DNA from: Nipponacmea schrenckii
Lineage: Eukaryota > Mollusca > Gastropoda > Lottiidae
Direction: 5' to 3'
DNA: 64,000 bases
Assembly: GCA_030562195.1 (NCBI GenBank)
Contig: JAUJPP010000005.1
Coordinates: 30,429,106 to 30,493,105, forward strand
Translations under genes and position numbers: made by a program
Shown here: positions 23,872-36,080 of the stretch, piece after piece
Numbering within the stretch: position 1 is the stretch's first letter
Layout of the letters: each line of letters opens with the position of its first letter
The notes under the pieces: model-generated
The model's input: only the letters and a program-made list of their open reading frames with translations
Database searches by the model: none
What the model was told of the DNA's origin: nothing

Positions 23872-24965
23872 TTTTTTTTTTTTTTTTTTTTTGTAATTCT
23901 TGGATGAGTTTGCAGACAAACTGGTAAAAGGTGCAGAAATTCTAAATCTACAGTTGATCTTAGAATGATTTCTATTATCAAATAAAACAAAACCGGAAGT
24001 TCTATTTCTGACAGGAAGTGAGAACCGGAAGTTCAGGTTTTTTTGCTTTAGCAAGTTTATTTTCAGTTCGAATTTGACCGGATTTTCAGATTTGAAAACT
24101 TCAATGTATTTGTCAACTAACAATTATAGGTTTTATGCAATTAGGTTAAATATTTTACCCACGATTTGCAATTCAATATTCAAGGGTCATCGGCAAAAAT
24201 TTCAGACCGTGATTTCTCCTTTAATATAAATGGTAAAATTTTGAAACTTTACCAGTTGATAGGCGATATGTTTATAATTTTTGAAAAAATGTGAAAAAAA
24301 AATTCCACTTCCGGTTTAGCCTCAAATGACGTAATTACGTAACTTCTGGTCTATAACTGCTAGGTGAAGAGTGAAAGCTGTTTTATAAATAACTTGTCAA
24401 TAGTAATTGATTTGACCTAAATAATTAGGTCAAGCTGCCATATCGGCCGCCATTTTGAATTTTCGTTACAATTCTTAAATCCGAAATTCAGACACTACTG
24501 ATAGACCGATTTTGATGAAATTTAGCACATAGATACAATGGATCATTATCTACCTTTTCTTGGAGACCGATTTTCAAATTTCGTATTTTCTTTCGAATTA
24601 TTTAAATTTCGATTTTTTCAAAATTAGGTCACTTTAACGGGTACGGAAGGTGTGACCCACTTAATCTATGACCTTGAAAATTAGGTCAAATAATATTCAA
24701 TATATTGTCTACGAGTAGATATTTTTTAATTTGGCTTACTTAAAAAATTCATAGAGATAAGTGTACTTAAATACAGCAAAAATTGATAATTTTCATATTT
24801 TCGCCATCATTAACCGTTACGGAAGGTGTGACCTAATTATTTTATGACTTTGAAAACTAGGTCAAATGATATTCAATATATTGTCTAGATGTAGGTAATT
24901 GCAAATTTAGCCTACATAATATTTTAAGGCTCTCAAAATACGTTCATAATTGTAAGCAATTCTAG
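23872..24965. mobile_element. Helitron-like element (family B), copy 2
   Basis: A second copy, offset by 1,095 bp and nearly identical to 22798-23871. It starts directly with the T run and ends with the same AATTGTAAGCAATTCTAG. It lacks the 47-bp 5' repeats. Differences are a handful of substitutions (for example CGAAATACG versus CAAAATACG near the end), so the duplication is recent. Confidence 0.72.
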
Positions 24966-25058
24966 TTATTATTATGGAATTGGATATTATAAATGCAACG
25001 TTTCACCCATGCAATAGAAGGGACGCGCACTGCCTTGGTACCGTCTAACGGTTCTAGT
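24966..25058. mobile_element. detached family A 3'-terminal module
   Basis: A 93-bp module running from TTATTATTATGGAATTGG to GGTACCGTCTAACGGTTCTAGT. It contains GCGCACTGCC (subterminal inverted motif) and the hairpin ACCGTCTAACGGT before CTAG. The same module occurs at 61389-61482. Here it is preceded by the end of family B copy 2 and followed at once by element H2. Confidence 0.68.
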
Positions 25059-25098
25059 TGCAGTGCGTTCTTCGAACGCACTGCTTTGTTTTCGAAAT

Positions 25099-25131
<33 letters not shown>

Positions 25132-26576
25132 CGAATTCTGGTCAGAGCGCCCAGCCAAAACTACGCATGCCACGCACATTCTGTTAACATTTCTCCCGAA
25201 AATGCCGCGAGACTAAATTTGATGAATGTATTTTGACGCCATTTTGACCTACAGGAAATGATGTAGCGCCGTCTACAGTTTTTCTTTGTTTTTCAATTTG
25301 CGGCTTTATTTTTGATCCGATTTTGATCGGGTTTTTTTAGGTAACTACATTGAATTTAGTTTTAAAAGATAGCAATTTAAGAATTATACATTTCCCAACT
25401 TTGTCGCTGACATTTTGAATTTGAAATTTTTTGCATTTTCTAACTTCTACAGTTTTATTTCGATCGATCTGAAAACTTACAGATATATAGACATTTGGAT
25501 TGCGAAGTATAATTATTTTTCAAAATTACGATATCACTTCCGGTTTTGATGTTATTTGCTTTTAAAGTTGAACTTTGCACTTCCGGAATAATGAAGATAT
25601 TTGAAAAATTTCTTTTGCAATTAGCTACAATTGTCTATTGAATAATGCTAAATTAAGAAAATTCGAACCGGAAGTAACGGATCTTCCGCCATCTTGATAC
25701 GACTAAATTTTGTAAAACTGAAATAAGTTCTCAGGGATATGTCTAATTTGCATAATTTTAGATTTTCTTGAAACATCAATTGATTACGCAAAAAAGTATG
25801 GGAAGGAATTTTTGAATTTCGATTTTGTTTTTCTTTTATTTCCGGTTGAATTTTTTCAGTAATTGTCAAAACTTTAACCGGTCATATTTCGCAACCTTGA
25901 CCTTTGATGACCTTTTGACCTGAACAAAAGTTATTGCCCTTCATTATATCTGCCCAATGGTATCTCCACTTTTGTTGTCCGATGTTTACTTCCGGGTTTT
26001 TCAGCCAATTGAAAATCACGAATTTTAACTTCCAAGAGCTCTATCACGTGACCCTATTTACATAGGACAGAATTTCTTACATATTCCTTTTACGCTTAAT
26101 CTCATCTTTCTATTAATATATCACACTTGGTACTTTAATCAAAATTGCGCGTTTAAAAATTTCAAAATTTTGTAATTTCTTCTATACTAACTGTGCGTGT
26201 TTTTCTTTAAATCGAAATAGGGTCTCGGGGGATGATTCGATTTGTGTTATTTTGATGTATATAGAATCTATAACCGATTGCCGAAATATATATGGAAACC
26301 GATTTTTGAATTTTGATTTTGATTTTGATTTTTTAACGATTAAAATTTTTAAAAACTTTGAAGGGTCGTATATTGTGACGTTGACCTTTGACGAATTTTT
26401 GACCTGTACAAATATGATAGCTCTCGAGAAGTTCTATCCAATGATATATTAAGCTTTATTGTAAGATGTATACTTCCGCTTTTATCGCCATTTGAAAATT
26501 GCGAATTTTCTCTATAAAACAATCTGTTTAAAGTGTTGCATTTGGGCGACCCACAAGATATAAGTTTCAGCGATCT
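25059..26576. mobile_element. Helitron-like element (family A), copy H2, cut by the gap
   Basis: It starts TGCAGTGCGTTC, TCGAACGCACTGC, TTTGTTTTCGAAATG and a 30-base T run. It then follows the H1 interior (TCAGAGCGCCCAG; AACCGGAAGTAACGGATC; CTCTCGAGAAGTTCTATCC) up to the run of Ns. Its 3' end is not in the sequence. Confidence 0.68.
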
Positions 26577-27076
26577 NNNNNNNNNNNNNNNNNNNNNNNN
26601 NNNNNNNNNNNNNNNNNNNNNNNNNNNNNNNNNNNNNNNNNNNNNNNNNNNNNNNNNNNNNNNNNNNNNNNNNNNNNNNNNNNNNNNNNNNNNNNNNNNN
26701 NNNNNNNNNNNNNNNNNNNNNNNNNNNNNNNNNNNNNNNNNNNNNNNNNNNNNNNNNNNNNNNNNNNNNNNNNNNNNNNNNNNNNNNNNNNNNNNNNNNN
26801 NNNNNNNNNNNNNNNNNNNNNNNNNNNNNNNNNNNNNNNNNNNNNNNNNNNNNNNNNNNNNNNNNNNNNNNNNNNNNNNNNNNNNNNNNNNNNNNNNNNN
26901 NNNNNNNNNNNNNNNNNNNNNNNNNNNNNNNNNNNNNNNNNNNNNNNNNNNNNNNNNNNNNNNNNNNNNNNNNNNNNNNNNNNNNNNNNNNNNNNNNNNN
27001 NNNNNNNNNNNNNNNNNNNNNNNNNNNNNNNNNNNNNNNNNNNNNNNNNNNNNNNNNNNNNNNNNNNNNNNNNNNN
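26577..27076. other. assembly gap (500 N)
   Basis: Exactly 500 unknown bases, the size often used for a scaffold gap of unknown length. It lies between a family A element and a G-rich minisatellite, both hard to assemble. Reading frames spanning it are meaningless. Confidence 0.99.
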
Positions 27077-27510
27077 ATATTCCGGAGGGGGTGGTGTAAC
27101 TGGTGCAAGTAATGTCCCTGGAGGGGGCGGTGTAACTGGTATAAGTAATGTATGTTCCTGGAGGGGGGATGTAACTGGTGCAAGTAATATTACCGGAGGG
27201 GCGGTGTAACTGGTGCAAGTAATATTCCTGGAGGGGGTGTGTGTAACAGTTGCAAGTAATATTTCTGGAGGGGGACGGTGTAACTGGTGCAAGTAATGTT
27301 CCGAGAGGGACGGTGTAACTGGTGCAAGTAATATTCGTGGAGGGGGAAGGTGTCACTGGTGCAAGTAATATTCCTAGAGGGGGTGTAACTGGTGCAAGTA
27401 ATGTTCCGAGAGGGACGGTGTAAATGGTGCAAGTTATATTCCTGAAGGGGGACGGTGTAACTGGTGCAAGTAATATTCCTGGAGGGGGGGGGGGTGTAAC
27501 TGGTGCAAAT
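27077..27510. repeat. G-rich minisatellite, about 37-bp unit
   Basis: About twelve units of the type GGTGTAACTGGTGCAAGTAA followed by TATTCCTGGAGGGGGAC, with unit lengths near 33-38. It starts at the gap edge, so its true length is unknown. Each unit has a run of four to nine Gs on the plus strand. Confidence 0.92.
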
Positions 27511-27600
27511 CTCCGTCGCCTTCATGCCAAAAATAATTTAACACGTTCCTCGATTTAAGATCATTATTATATTGTATAGTTGTGGCATGAAAGTTTAGTT

Positions 27601-28282
27601 TTATAGTACGCACTGGCTTTTAAAATTGGACACAGTAAAACTGCCTGCAGATAAAGTACAGTCGTCAGTCGTCAAGGACAAAATCTTCCTTATCTTTGGC
27701 CTTTTGTGACCTAGCAGCTTCCTTCCTGGAAATGTGGTCATAAAATTCACTTTCTGTGAGCAGCAAGTATCACATTGTTCCTTATTCGGTTCAAATATAG
27801 ACAAATTCATATCGTTAAAGACGAATGTTATCTGTAGTCGAATCGATTTCATATTCGAAATCTTATCTCCAGACAACCGATCATCAATAACAACACCAAG
27901 TACTCTATTCTAAAGATAGCTGTATTCATATCTGATTCTGCTTTATTTGCTGAAACATGTTCTTGGCGATCACAAAATTTCCGTTTCTGATGTTGTATTA
28001 TCATATTATCATCATCAGTATCTGAGCTATTCTCTTTTTTTTTGGTAGGAGTATACTCAGGATCTCTTGTAGAGTCATCATTCTGTGTCGCTGTCTATTA
28101 ATTCGTTTACACAATCCTGAGTGGTGCGATGGGCTGCTACTGTATCGTTCTCGGTTGCAGGTATCTTCAGGTGAACTAAAACGGGTACTTGGAATTAATG
28201 CCAACTGTAACATCCGTTTTTCATGAGTTAAAACAGGATTAAAAGCCATCTTTGCTGGTATTTCTGCAAAATTAGGATACAT
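27601..28282 (-). pseudogene. decayed transposon-associated gene, cysteine-motif family
   Basis: Minus-strand frames, in order: a start-proximal block (from 28282), then after a shift DSTRDPEYTPTKKKENSSD, then MNLSIFEPNKEQCDTCC, then stops. The combination of an acidic PEYTP-like stretch and an LSIF-P-K-QCD-C motif is one I recall from a multicopy, probably transposon-derived gene family in invertebrate genomes. At least one frame change and several stops make this copy non-functional. No catalytic residues can be assigned. Confidence 0.45.
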
Positions 28283-29457
28283 ATATGTGTATTTTAGTTT
28301 TCAGCATCATAGGAGAAATGAATACCACAGATTCCAATATCGAAAATATTGTCACAGATATATTGTTACGTACTTAAAGTAAAATACAGTGCTTCTCAAA
28401 ATGTCGTATCTCGAATACAAATCACACCAGGACTCATGGGCCCTTCTTTGAAATGCAGAGTTTGATAACAAATAACTTGTGTAGTTTACATTGGCAACAG
28501 AGATGAAATTAAGTCAAAGATCAGTAATTTCAATGATTTACCAATGTTATTATCAAAATAATTCCAAAATCACAATGACAAAGATTAAGAATAACATAAC
28601 AAACCTGAAATTGGATGAATTTACCACTTGAAGGGATACTGCGTCAAAGCATGAACATAAAATAAATCAGTGAACCTCTGGTGCCATAAAGCAACAGAAT
28701 ATGGAAAACTCACAAAAACGCTCAATCAATTCGCTTTAGCCGTGATACAAATTAATCATAAATTTATTGCATTTTGAATGTCCGCGCTATTTTCGCCTCC
28801 GTTAGTAGAAGTATTTCTGGAGAGCCTATTTACCTATTGAGTACAATTTTGCAAACTATTACATAATATGTAATTTGATCCGCTTGATAACGATTAAATG
28901 ATATTGAAATGATATTGAAACGTAGCAGTATAAATTAACAATAGCTGAATCCATTAAGACTTCTGCTGTTTTATATGGTATCAACTATTAAATCTCATTG
29001 AAGGATCAATGAAAGCAAATGTTTGCACGCGAGGACAGTAATGAAGTTTGCAAAAACAATTTTAGCCTACCACTTTCCAAGACACATCGACGCGCCTAAT
29101 AGACAAATAATAATACGAAATTTTTTATTTACAAATACATGTATGTACAAATTGACAAATCTTCAAAACAAGGGCAATATATTCTACCATTTGATTGTAT
29201 CTTGGATTGTCGTGTTTTCAATAGAATTGAACTTTGAAGTTTGATATTGATTACGCGTTAATAAAAATATATACATATTTTGATTTGGGACTAACAAAAT
29301 GTTAATACTCAAATTATTACTGCTTTGATCATCGCTTTTGGGATCGATACAGATTTAAGTGAAATATTCCTCATAAATACATATTGACTGCTAAAGTAAA
29401 ATTTTTTTAATAAGTTAAATTAGAATATGAATATCAAATAAAACCACATTGTATCAT
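28283..29457. other. intergenic, little recognised
   Basis: AT-rich spacer downstream of the cysteine-rich gene. At 28634 there is one solitary terminus AGGGATACTGCGTC ... ATGAACATAAAAT, matching an end of the TTAA-flanked MITE at 37638-37864; no partner terminus was found. Minus-strand ATTAAA near 29410, about 50 bases past the stop of the next gene, is a possible polyadenylation signal. Confidence 0.5.
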
Positions 29458-32400
29458 TTAATAAATGTAAAAAGCACTACATATCACAAATAAAGTAACA
29501 AAGAACGAGGCTGAAAATGCACAACCATTATTACCATTATTACCATTATTAAAATTGTTATTATTCGTGTTAGGGTTGTTATTGCTCATAACATTGCCGG
29601 TGCCTGCAGGGATGGTATTACCATTCTGCACGTTGGTTGGATTATTAGCGAAAGTATTAACTTGTGTGTCTTGAGGATTCACGACAACTGGTGGTTTTTG
29701 AGTAATGGTTTGGTGAGGTGGAGGACTGGCTTGACACATCTGAGTAATATCTTGTTGGATTCCAGCTTCTTGCTTACATGGCGCGGCTATCATATTACAT
29801 TCAAACGCAGTTCTTAACTGCATTAAATTGGCTGCACAAACTGAGTTATAAGCATTTAGGTGACAAGGTAGAAGATTTTTAAATCTTAAACTGAAAATAG
29901 AGTAAACAAATTTATCACCCAATGCAATAGCTTTTTGACATAAAACAAATATCACATAATCAGGTGACGATAAATTGCTTTCCCAACAAGATATATCTAG
30001 CTTTTCTGTCTTTTGAAAAATACATAAAAATGACTTACGTGCATAGTCTCCCAACCATCTGAGATGGAGCCACTGTTCCTAAACTTAATCTGCCTATCAG
30101 TAACTCCTCGACAGGACGACCAACACTAGTTTGACAGGGTTGTAATACTTGTTGATTAGAGCTAAAACATTGTAATGCTGCCATATAAACTGAAAAAATA
30201 AAAATAATTACATTACTAATGTGCAAGTGATCAATCATATCGACAAATTACGACGAGTATCTACTAACAGAAATCTGTCAATGGTCCATCTATTGCTCTT
30301 TGACATTTTGACGATGCTGGAATGTCATTGCAGAATGCGTATAAATAGTTCAATGAAACTGGTGTTACGTTGTATACCTTGTTGATTCTGACAAAGTACC
30401 GCGGTAGCCAGTTTCATTGCGGTAAAATCTACACCCTCCTCGTACATTCTTTTCTCAAACGCTGGACATCTTGCTTTCTCGGCTTCTAAACATGTAAATA
30501 ATGTTCCGTGGTTACTGAAAAATACAAAAATTGTATGTTGCTTTATTATGATGAAAAGAAAATGCAGGGAGGTCAAAAAGCGAAAAGATATTTTAAAAAC
30601 AATATGCCATAAAACAAAAACCATATAAAAATGTATTTGAGTTGAGGATATAGAGTTGATATGGCTTACAAAATATACAACAAAAACTGTACGTAGAGAC
30701 ATGCAATTTGAAAAGGTCAGATAAAACGGTGACAAAATGAAGTTGTAATCAGGAAATAGTCACATCGTGTGACTGGTGACTCGTATAAGTTTCTTTTCAT
30801 TTTCTTTTAGTTATAATTTTGTGAAAGGTTTTGGGCCATTATACGATGGAGAAGGCTATATTTGATCCCATTGGCTTGAATAAGGAATGAAAACAGACCA
30901 ATACATCACGAGTGCAGTTTAGATTGCAATGCAATATTTTCTTTCGGTCCAGGAACGAATGATCATTTTCGAGTGACTTACTTGCAGAATCGCTGAATAT
31001 CAACTGATGTATTACCAAGTATGATAAATTTATCTGATAACATGCTGGTATTCATAGCTCTGTTTGGGTCAATTTGCGCTGAGGCAAAACACTGCATTGC
31101 TCTCTGATTAGTTTGGATTTCACAATCTGAAAACATAATATGAATCGATTTAATCTTACACTACAGCTCATGTTAGCGCAGACCCTACTAGACTAGAAGT
31201 GTGAACGATTAAGAAACATTCCGTAAAAGTTCCATAAATGTTGTCGAAATAAATACAACATTATTTTTGTTGCCCATCTGATTTTATCCAATCAGAAATG
31301 GGTTTTATATCAAATGAAATATAAAGTCCTTCACTTCGAGAAAATTCTTGTTAGTTTGTCCTCAGTCCCCCACTTTATCGCCCCCCACTTTATCAGAAGA
31401 CTTTGCTTCAGCGTTATCGCATAAAATATGGACAGGCAAAGGTAAATCTCACTGGCCTCATTGCGTTTATGAACCATCCCCAAAAGCAAGATCGATTTGA
31501 TGTCTTGAATTGGTACCGATTTTGTATTAAATGTAAATAAAATATTTACCAATAATTTGGCCAAAAAATAAATTTTGTTTTGATAAATTTCTTATCAAAT
31601 TTTCGATCTCAATTTAACCCTGACTCTCACGGCCTTGGACATACTCTTTTATGGGCTGAATATTAGATCGCACTTGTGTATCGGATCTAACTCCAAACCA
31701 TGTAAAATAAAAAGTTGCCTAACATGTTGCCAGAAAATGTTATCACTGCATACAGTAGATTTTCTTCACAATGACTATTGGCTGGATGCCTGAGTTATAA
31801 TCAGCTAAACAAGCCATCCTCAGAATTCTGAGAACAGGAATAAACTTTTAAACAAGTTAGTGTCTTGATCAGTGGGATTGAATATGATATGTACAGTGGC
31901 TCACATACGACATCATTCACTTTTTATTATGAATAATAAAAACTTTATTTTTCACCTTCTCCTTGGTGAAAAATATGGGTGAAAATCAGGTGATAAGTCC
32001 GGTAGTTTTGAATTAAAAGCTTAATGTTTCACCTTGGTGGAAACTATAGTTTAAAAAATTACAGTTATCATCACCACTGTAGATAAAAAAAAATTAGCAA
32101 TCTTACCAGATAAACATAATGGGGTCAATGCAGCGCTAAATGTACGTGCAGTTCCCACAATAAATTGGCGCTCTTGTTCACTACAACTGGTTTGATTCAT
32201 ATAATAACTACTTAATTGAAGAGCACATGGTATGATAAAATCTAAAGTGGCATCACTGAAAACATAAAATAACAATTACTTTAAAATAAATTTTACAATA
32301 TCTTACCCTTACTTATGTTTGGCTTAAAATGAATATCTACAAAAATGATGTGACTCATTTTCTGACGGATGTTGTAGCATACATTTAGACGGCAATTTGA

Positions 32401-35239
32401 AAGAGAATTGGTAATGATATGAGACGGTGATGTGTTGTACTTACCCACAAAGTCTTCTTTTAAATTCTTCTTGTGTTATTCCTGCTGGCAATTCCCCTCG
32501 TTGTCCCTGGGTTAAAAGACTCAATGCTCCCTGAAAACTCACATTTTGTGTTTCAAAACATCTCTGGGCGAAATTTGCATTAAATTGATCCATGCAGGGA
32601 GTAGGTTGTTGCGTTCCAGTACCACCAGTACCTCCATTGACCTGGGCTTTAACTGTAGCTATTATAGCCACTACGAATAGTCCTGAAACCAAGTAAGTAA
32701 TAAGTCAAGCTTCGAACCAATCAGCACCCATTTGATGAGGACTGAAAACATATTTTTTTTATGTTAATTACCACTGTGATTTATCTTTCGCATAGTCTAT
32801 TTTCATATTTACAGTTTATATTTAGAAATATACGTTTTCACTTACTTATAAAGATAAAAAAAAAATTTAATCAAAAGAAATTAAACAGATTGAAAGTTCA
32901 ACGTGTTTATTATTTTTGTCCATCTTGGTCTGCCTGTTTTCGTATCACATCACAAGCAAACATACAGTAAATCACGAAGTAGCCGTAGGGTTAGAATTTG
33001 GTTCAGATTAATTAATCTTGTTCAAATTAGCCATTAATAATTTTGTAATATTAATTACTTTATAACCTACAGGAGTGGTAGAGTTCACGTCTTATAAAGT
33101 TCCCTAATTAATTATAACAGGTTAGCTAATAGGCTATAAAATATATTGATGTATTTTAACTGTAAGTCATTGGGTTATAACTGTGTTATAACTATGTTAA
33201 TTGCAAAGAACCACATTTTGACAATTATATGAAGAAAGTTATCTAAAAGTCTCAGCGTTTTATCTTTAAAAAAAACCCCCAATAGCTATATACATGTCAA
33301 TGGGGAAGTGTTGTTAGACATATTTTCTGAAATATAACATGACAACAGTGTTTCATATCTGCATTTAAAAAAAAAAATTTTTGTACAATGAATTATGTGC
33401 CAAAACACGTTTAATTATAAGATGAACTTCCTTTGGTAATTGAAAGATTAAAATAATATCACCCTAACACAAAAGATTAGTTTTTAAATAGGATTTAAAT
33501 AATAAATACTGTTGGTGAAAGGGGGGAAATGTTACAATTTTATTTCGTGTTAATATATGAACTAATTCACCCCCACCCATGGCAACATGTAGCTCTTTGT
33601 CTGGTTTGAAATCCATTTATGCTATACTGATGCAAAGATATCATGTGCAAAATACCCTTTGTAATAGCTTTGTGTAACAGAGACAACAAACTCTTTACGG
33701 GAACGAATAAATAGTCATCGATTCGATGTCGATCCACATATTGATAAACCCTTTAGGAATCGTTTTAATTCCCCTAAACACAAGTGATTTAAAGGTGACA
33801 TTAATCCAGAACTGATCTTAAAGAATAAAAACCAACCCCAATCTTAAAAATCCAATATGACTCCGAGACTATACTATTTGTTGCACAATACAACTGCAAT
33901 TTTCTCGAGCTGCTAAATGGTTTAATTTCGAGCTACAAAATAAATTACTAACTATATATTTTATACAATTTTGGTTATAACTCAAGCTAAAAATAGAGAA
34001 CTTGAATGATATCCTTGTTCGAGGTATTATTATATTACTTGTATTATGGACTAATAATTGATATTACTTGTATTATGGAATAATCATTGATATAACTTGT
34101 ATTATGGACTAATAATTGATATTACTTGTATTATGGACTAATCATTGATATTACTTGTATTATGGACTAATCACTGATATTACTTGTATTATGAAATAAT
34201 CATTGATATTACTTGTATTATGGACTAATTATTGATATAACTTGCATTATGGACTAATCATTGATATTACTTGTATTATGAAATAATCATTGATATTACT
34301 TGTATTATGGAATAATCATTGATATTACTTGTATTATAAAATAATCATCGATATTACTTGCATTATGGACTAATCATTGCCATTTATGTCATTTGAAAGT
34401 TATTTCCAAACTCTTTAGCATTTTTTTTTTTTCATTTTAATTTGTTTATTGATCATCGAAATTTAGTTTCAGTGAAACTGTTTTAAGAATAAGTTTATAG
34501 AAAATATATTATTATGATAATCTTTTTTAATCTATTTTAACCCTATGATAAACGTACTATAAGTTTACTTTTAAACATAATAACCTATTAACATGTTTCG
34601 TGAACACTGCTTCAACCCTGTGCCTTATTTCATAGGAGCAAAGACAATTCGCTTAAAATAAAAAAAAAATCATTTATGCTACTATGTGAATTGGTTTTCC
34701 TACATGGATCATCATTTTTTTTTCTAAACAACTGAAGGGTTACATTGTGAACCTAATATCAATAATAATAAATGGAAATAAAAATAGACAAGTTGAACAA
34801 ATGCATGTAGAATATTTTAGAAATCTTTTTATATAATTCTACAATTTATAATGTTATTACAAAGAAAATTCAGCGCCGGAATAGTTGTATGTTTGTTAAT
34901 AGACAGAACTGTCTATTTGTGTAAGCCAACATATATAACAGCTTTGAGATTTTTCTCAGTGTAAAATTAGAAAATAAATTAATTTAGAGAAAATTGAATT
35001 ACGGGAATATAGTTTTAAAGTATAATTCAGATAGGATATTTTTGAAAGAGAAAAAACGAGGAATTCAAGCTTTAAAGCTGAAAAAGAATTAGGTCTGGTT
35101 TTAAACCTAGTACAAGCCATAAGTAAAATAACTAACTTATAGCTGCCAAATCAATGTCCAAAAATCACCAATATGATAAAGCATTAGCCTTCAATAATAG
35201 CTTGAAATATAACTTACCAACATATATTCTTGTTTCCAT
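29458..35239 (-). CDS. secreted cysteine-rich repeat protein, probable GPI anchor
   Basis: Complete seven-exon model: 35239-35218, 32682-32445, 32255-32107, 31126-30982, 30514-30378, 30189-30039, 29890-29458. All introns are GT-AG, phases join throughout, and the total is 1,275 bases (424 residues plus TAA). Exon 1 gives METRIYV and splices into GLFVVAIIATVKA, completing a signal peptide. The middle exons each encode one unit of about 45-50 residues with paired cysteines (for example IPCALQLSS...SCSEQER...PLCLS), and intron phases alternate 2, 1, 2, 1, 2. The last exon adds a Pro/Asn-rich, low-complexity stalk (NNNPNTNNNNFNNGNNGNNG) and a hydrophobic tail (FFVTLFVICSAFYIY), as in GPI-anchor signals. 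I do not recognise the family. The spacing vaguely recalls secreted hemolymph glycoproteins but that is not evidence of function. Confidence 0.82.
32683..35217 (-). other. intron 1 of the cysteine-rich gene
   Basis: Apart from the 29-bp minisatellite at 34029-34377, I see only AT-rich unique sequence and short homopolymer runs. No additional exon is needed by the phases. Confidence 0.6.
34029..34377. repeat. 29-bp minisatellite in intron 1
   Basis: About twelve copies of TTGATATTACTTGTATTATG plus GACTAATCA, with GGACTAAT/GAAATAAT alternation between units. It lies in the 2.5-kb first intron of the cysteine-rich gene. Confidence 0.93.
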
Positions 35240-35305
35240 TTCAAAATATGTGTAGGCCTATATCCAACCTGAAAGTAAACTGATTTTTTGGCTGAAGGAA
35301 ATTAA

Positions 35306-35313
35306 TTTATATA
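35306..35313 (-). promoter_or_regulatory. candidate TATA box of the cysteine-rich gene
   Basis: Minus-strand TATATAAA about 70 bases upstream of the ATG at 35239. It leaves room for a start site near 35280 and a short leader. AT-rich DNA makes chance matches common, so this is tentative. Confidence 0.35.
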
Positions 35314-35724
35314 AAGATAAAGGTAGTTACTAAGATGATGACGTATTATACAAATTTTATCATGTGATCACCTATTTTGCATATTTAATGAAAGTATTTG
35401 ACGTGTAGTTAATAAATGACGAGTGATAAAATCAAGCAGATTATATGAGAGGAAAACCACACGGAAGTTTTAAAAGTAATTTGGCCTAGAGCACTGAATG
35501 TAGGATACCTAAATGATATATTTTATAATACAAACGTAATGTATAATATGTAAAATAATCATAATTAAGAAAAAAAATTCAATTAGATATGATGGATGAC
35601 GATGATTTTCTCTATTCATAATATTGAAATATCAACATGGAACGAGATACAGGGATAAACGATATTATATAACCAGCTAGGAAAATATAATCACTATTAG
35701 CCTTCTTACACATATGAGTAAGTA

Positions 35725-36080
35725 AGCCGCGGTGGTTCAGTGAGTTAGACGCTTTCTCGCTAACATGGAAGTCCGAGGTTCAATCCCGGCAAAGGTCGAG
35801 ATGAACTTTCGGATTTTCCAGCCCGGTTTCCCCTTATCAGTGATGCAGATCGGAGAGACGGAGAAAGTGACAAGTCGTTCGGATGGGACTATAAACCGAG
35901 GCCCCGTGTGCTACAGGCTGTAAACGCGATAGATCACTCGACAGCTGGATATCGCAAAAAGGATAGGCTAATGCCACTTTCCTGGTATAATTTCCTTCAT
36001 CCACACTGCATTGCGTTGCCTGTCTTCATTAGGTGCCTGTCTTCATAAGGTGCAGAAGAGTAGGACGTAAAACTCCATTA
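35725..36080 (+). mobile_element. tRNA-derived SINE with conserved central domain
   Basis: The head resembles a tRNA: GGTGGTTCAGTGAGTTAGAC fits an A box and GGTTCAATCCC a B box of an internal RNA polymerase III promoter. A non-tRNA body follows with TTCGGATGGGACTATAAACC and GAGGCCCCGTGTG, which resembles the conserved central domain shared by several metazoan SINE families. The tail reads AGTAGGACGTAAAACTCC. I cannot say which central-domain class it is. Confidence 0.82.

Noticed and set aside
26349..27356. Long ORFs of 188-335 codons around 26350-27360
   Set aside because: They read through the 500-N gap and the minisatellite; most residues are undefined.
35725..35800. Functional tRNA gene
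   Set aside because: A and B boxes are present, but the cloverleaf is imperfect and a conserved SINE body follows, so it is a tRNA-derived SINE.
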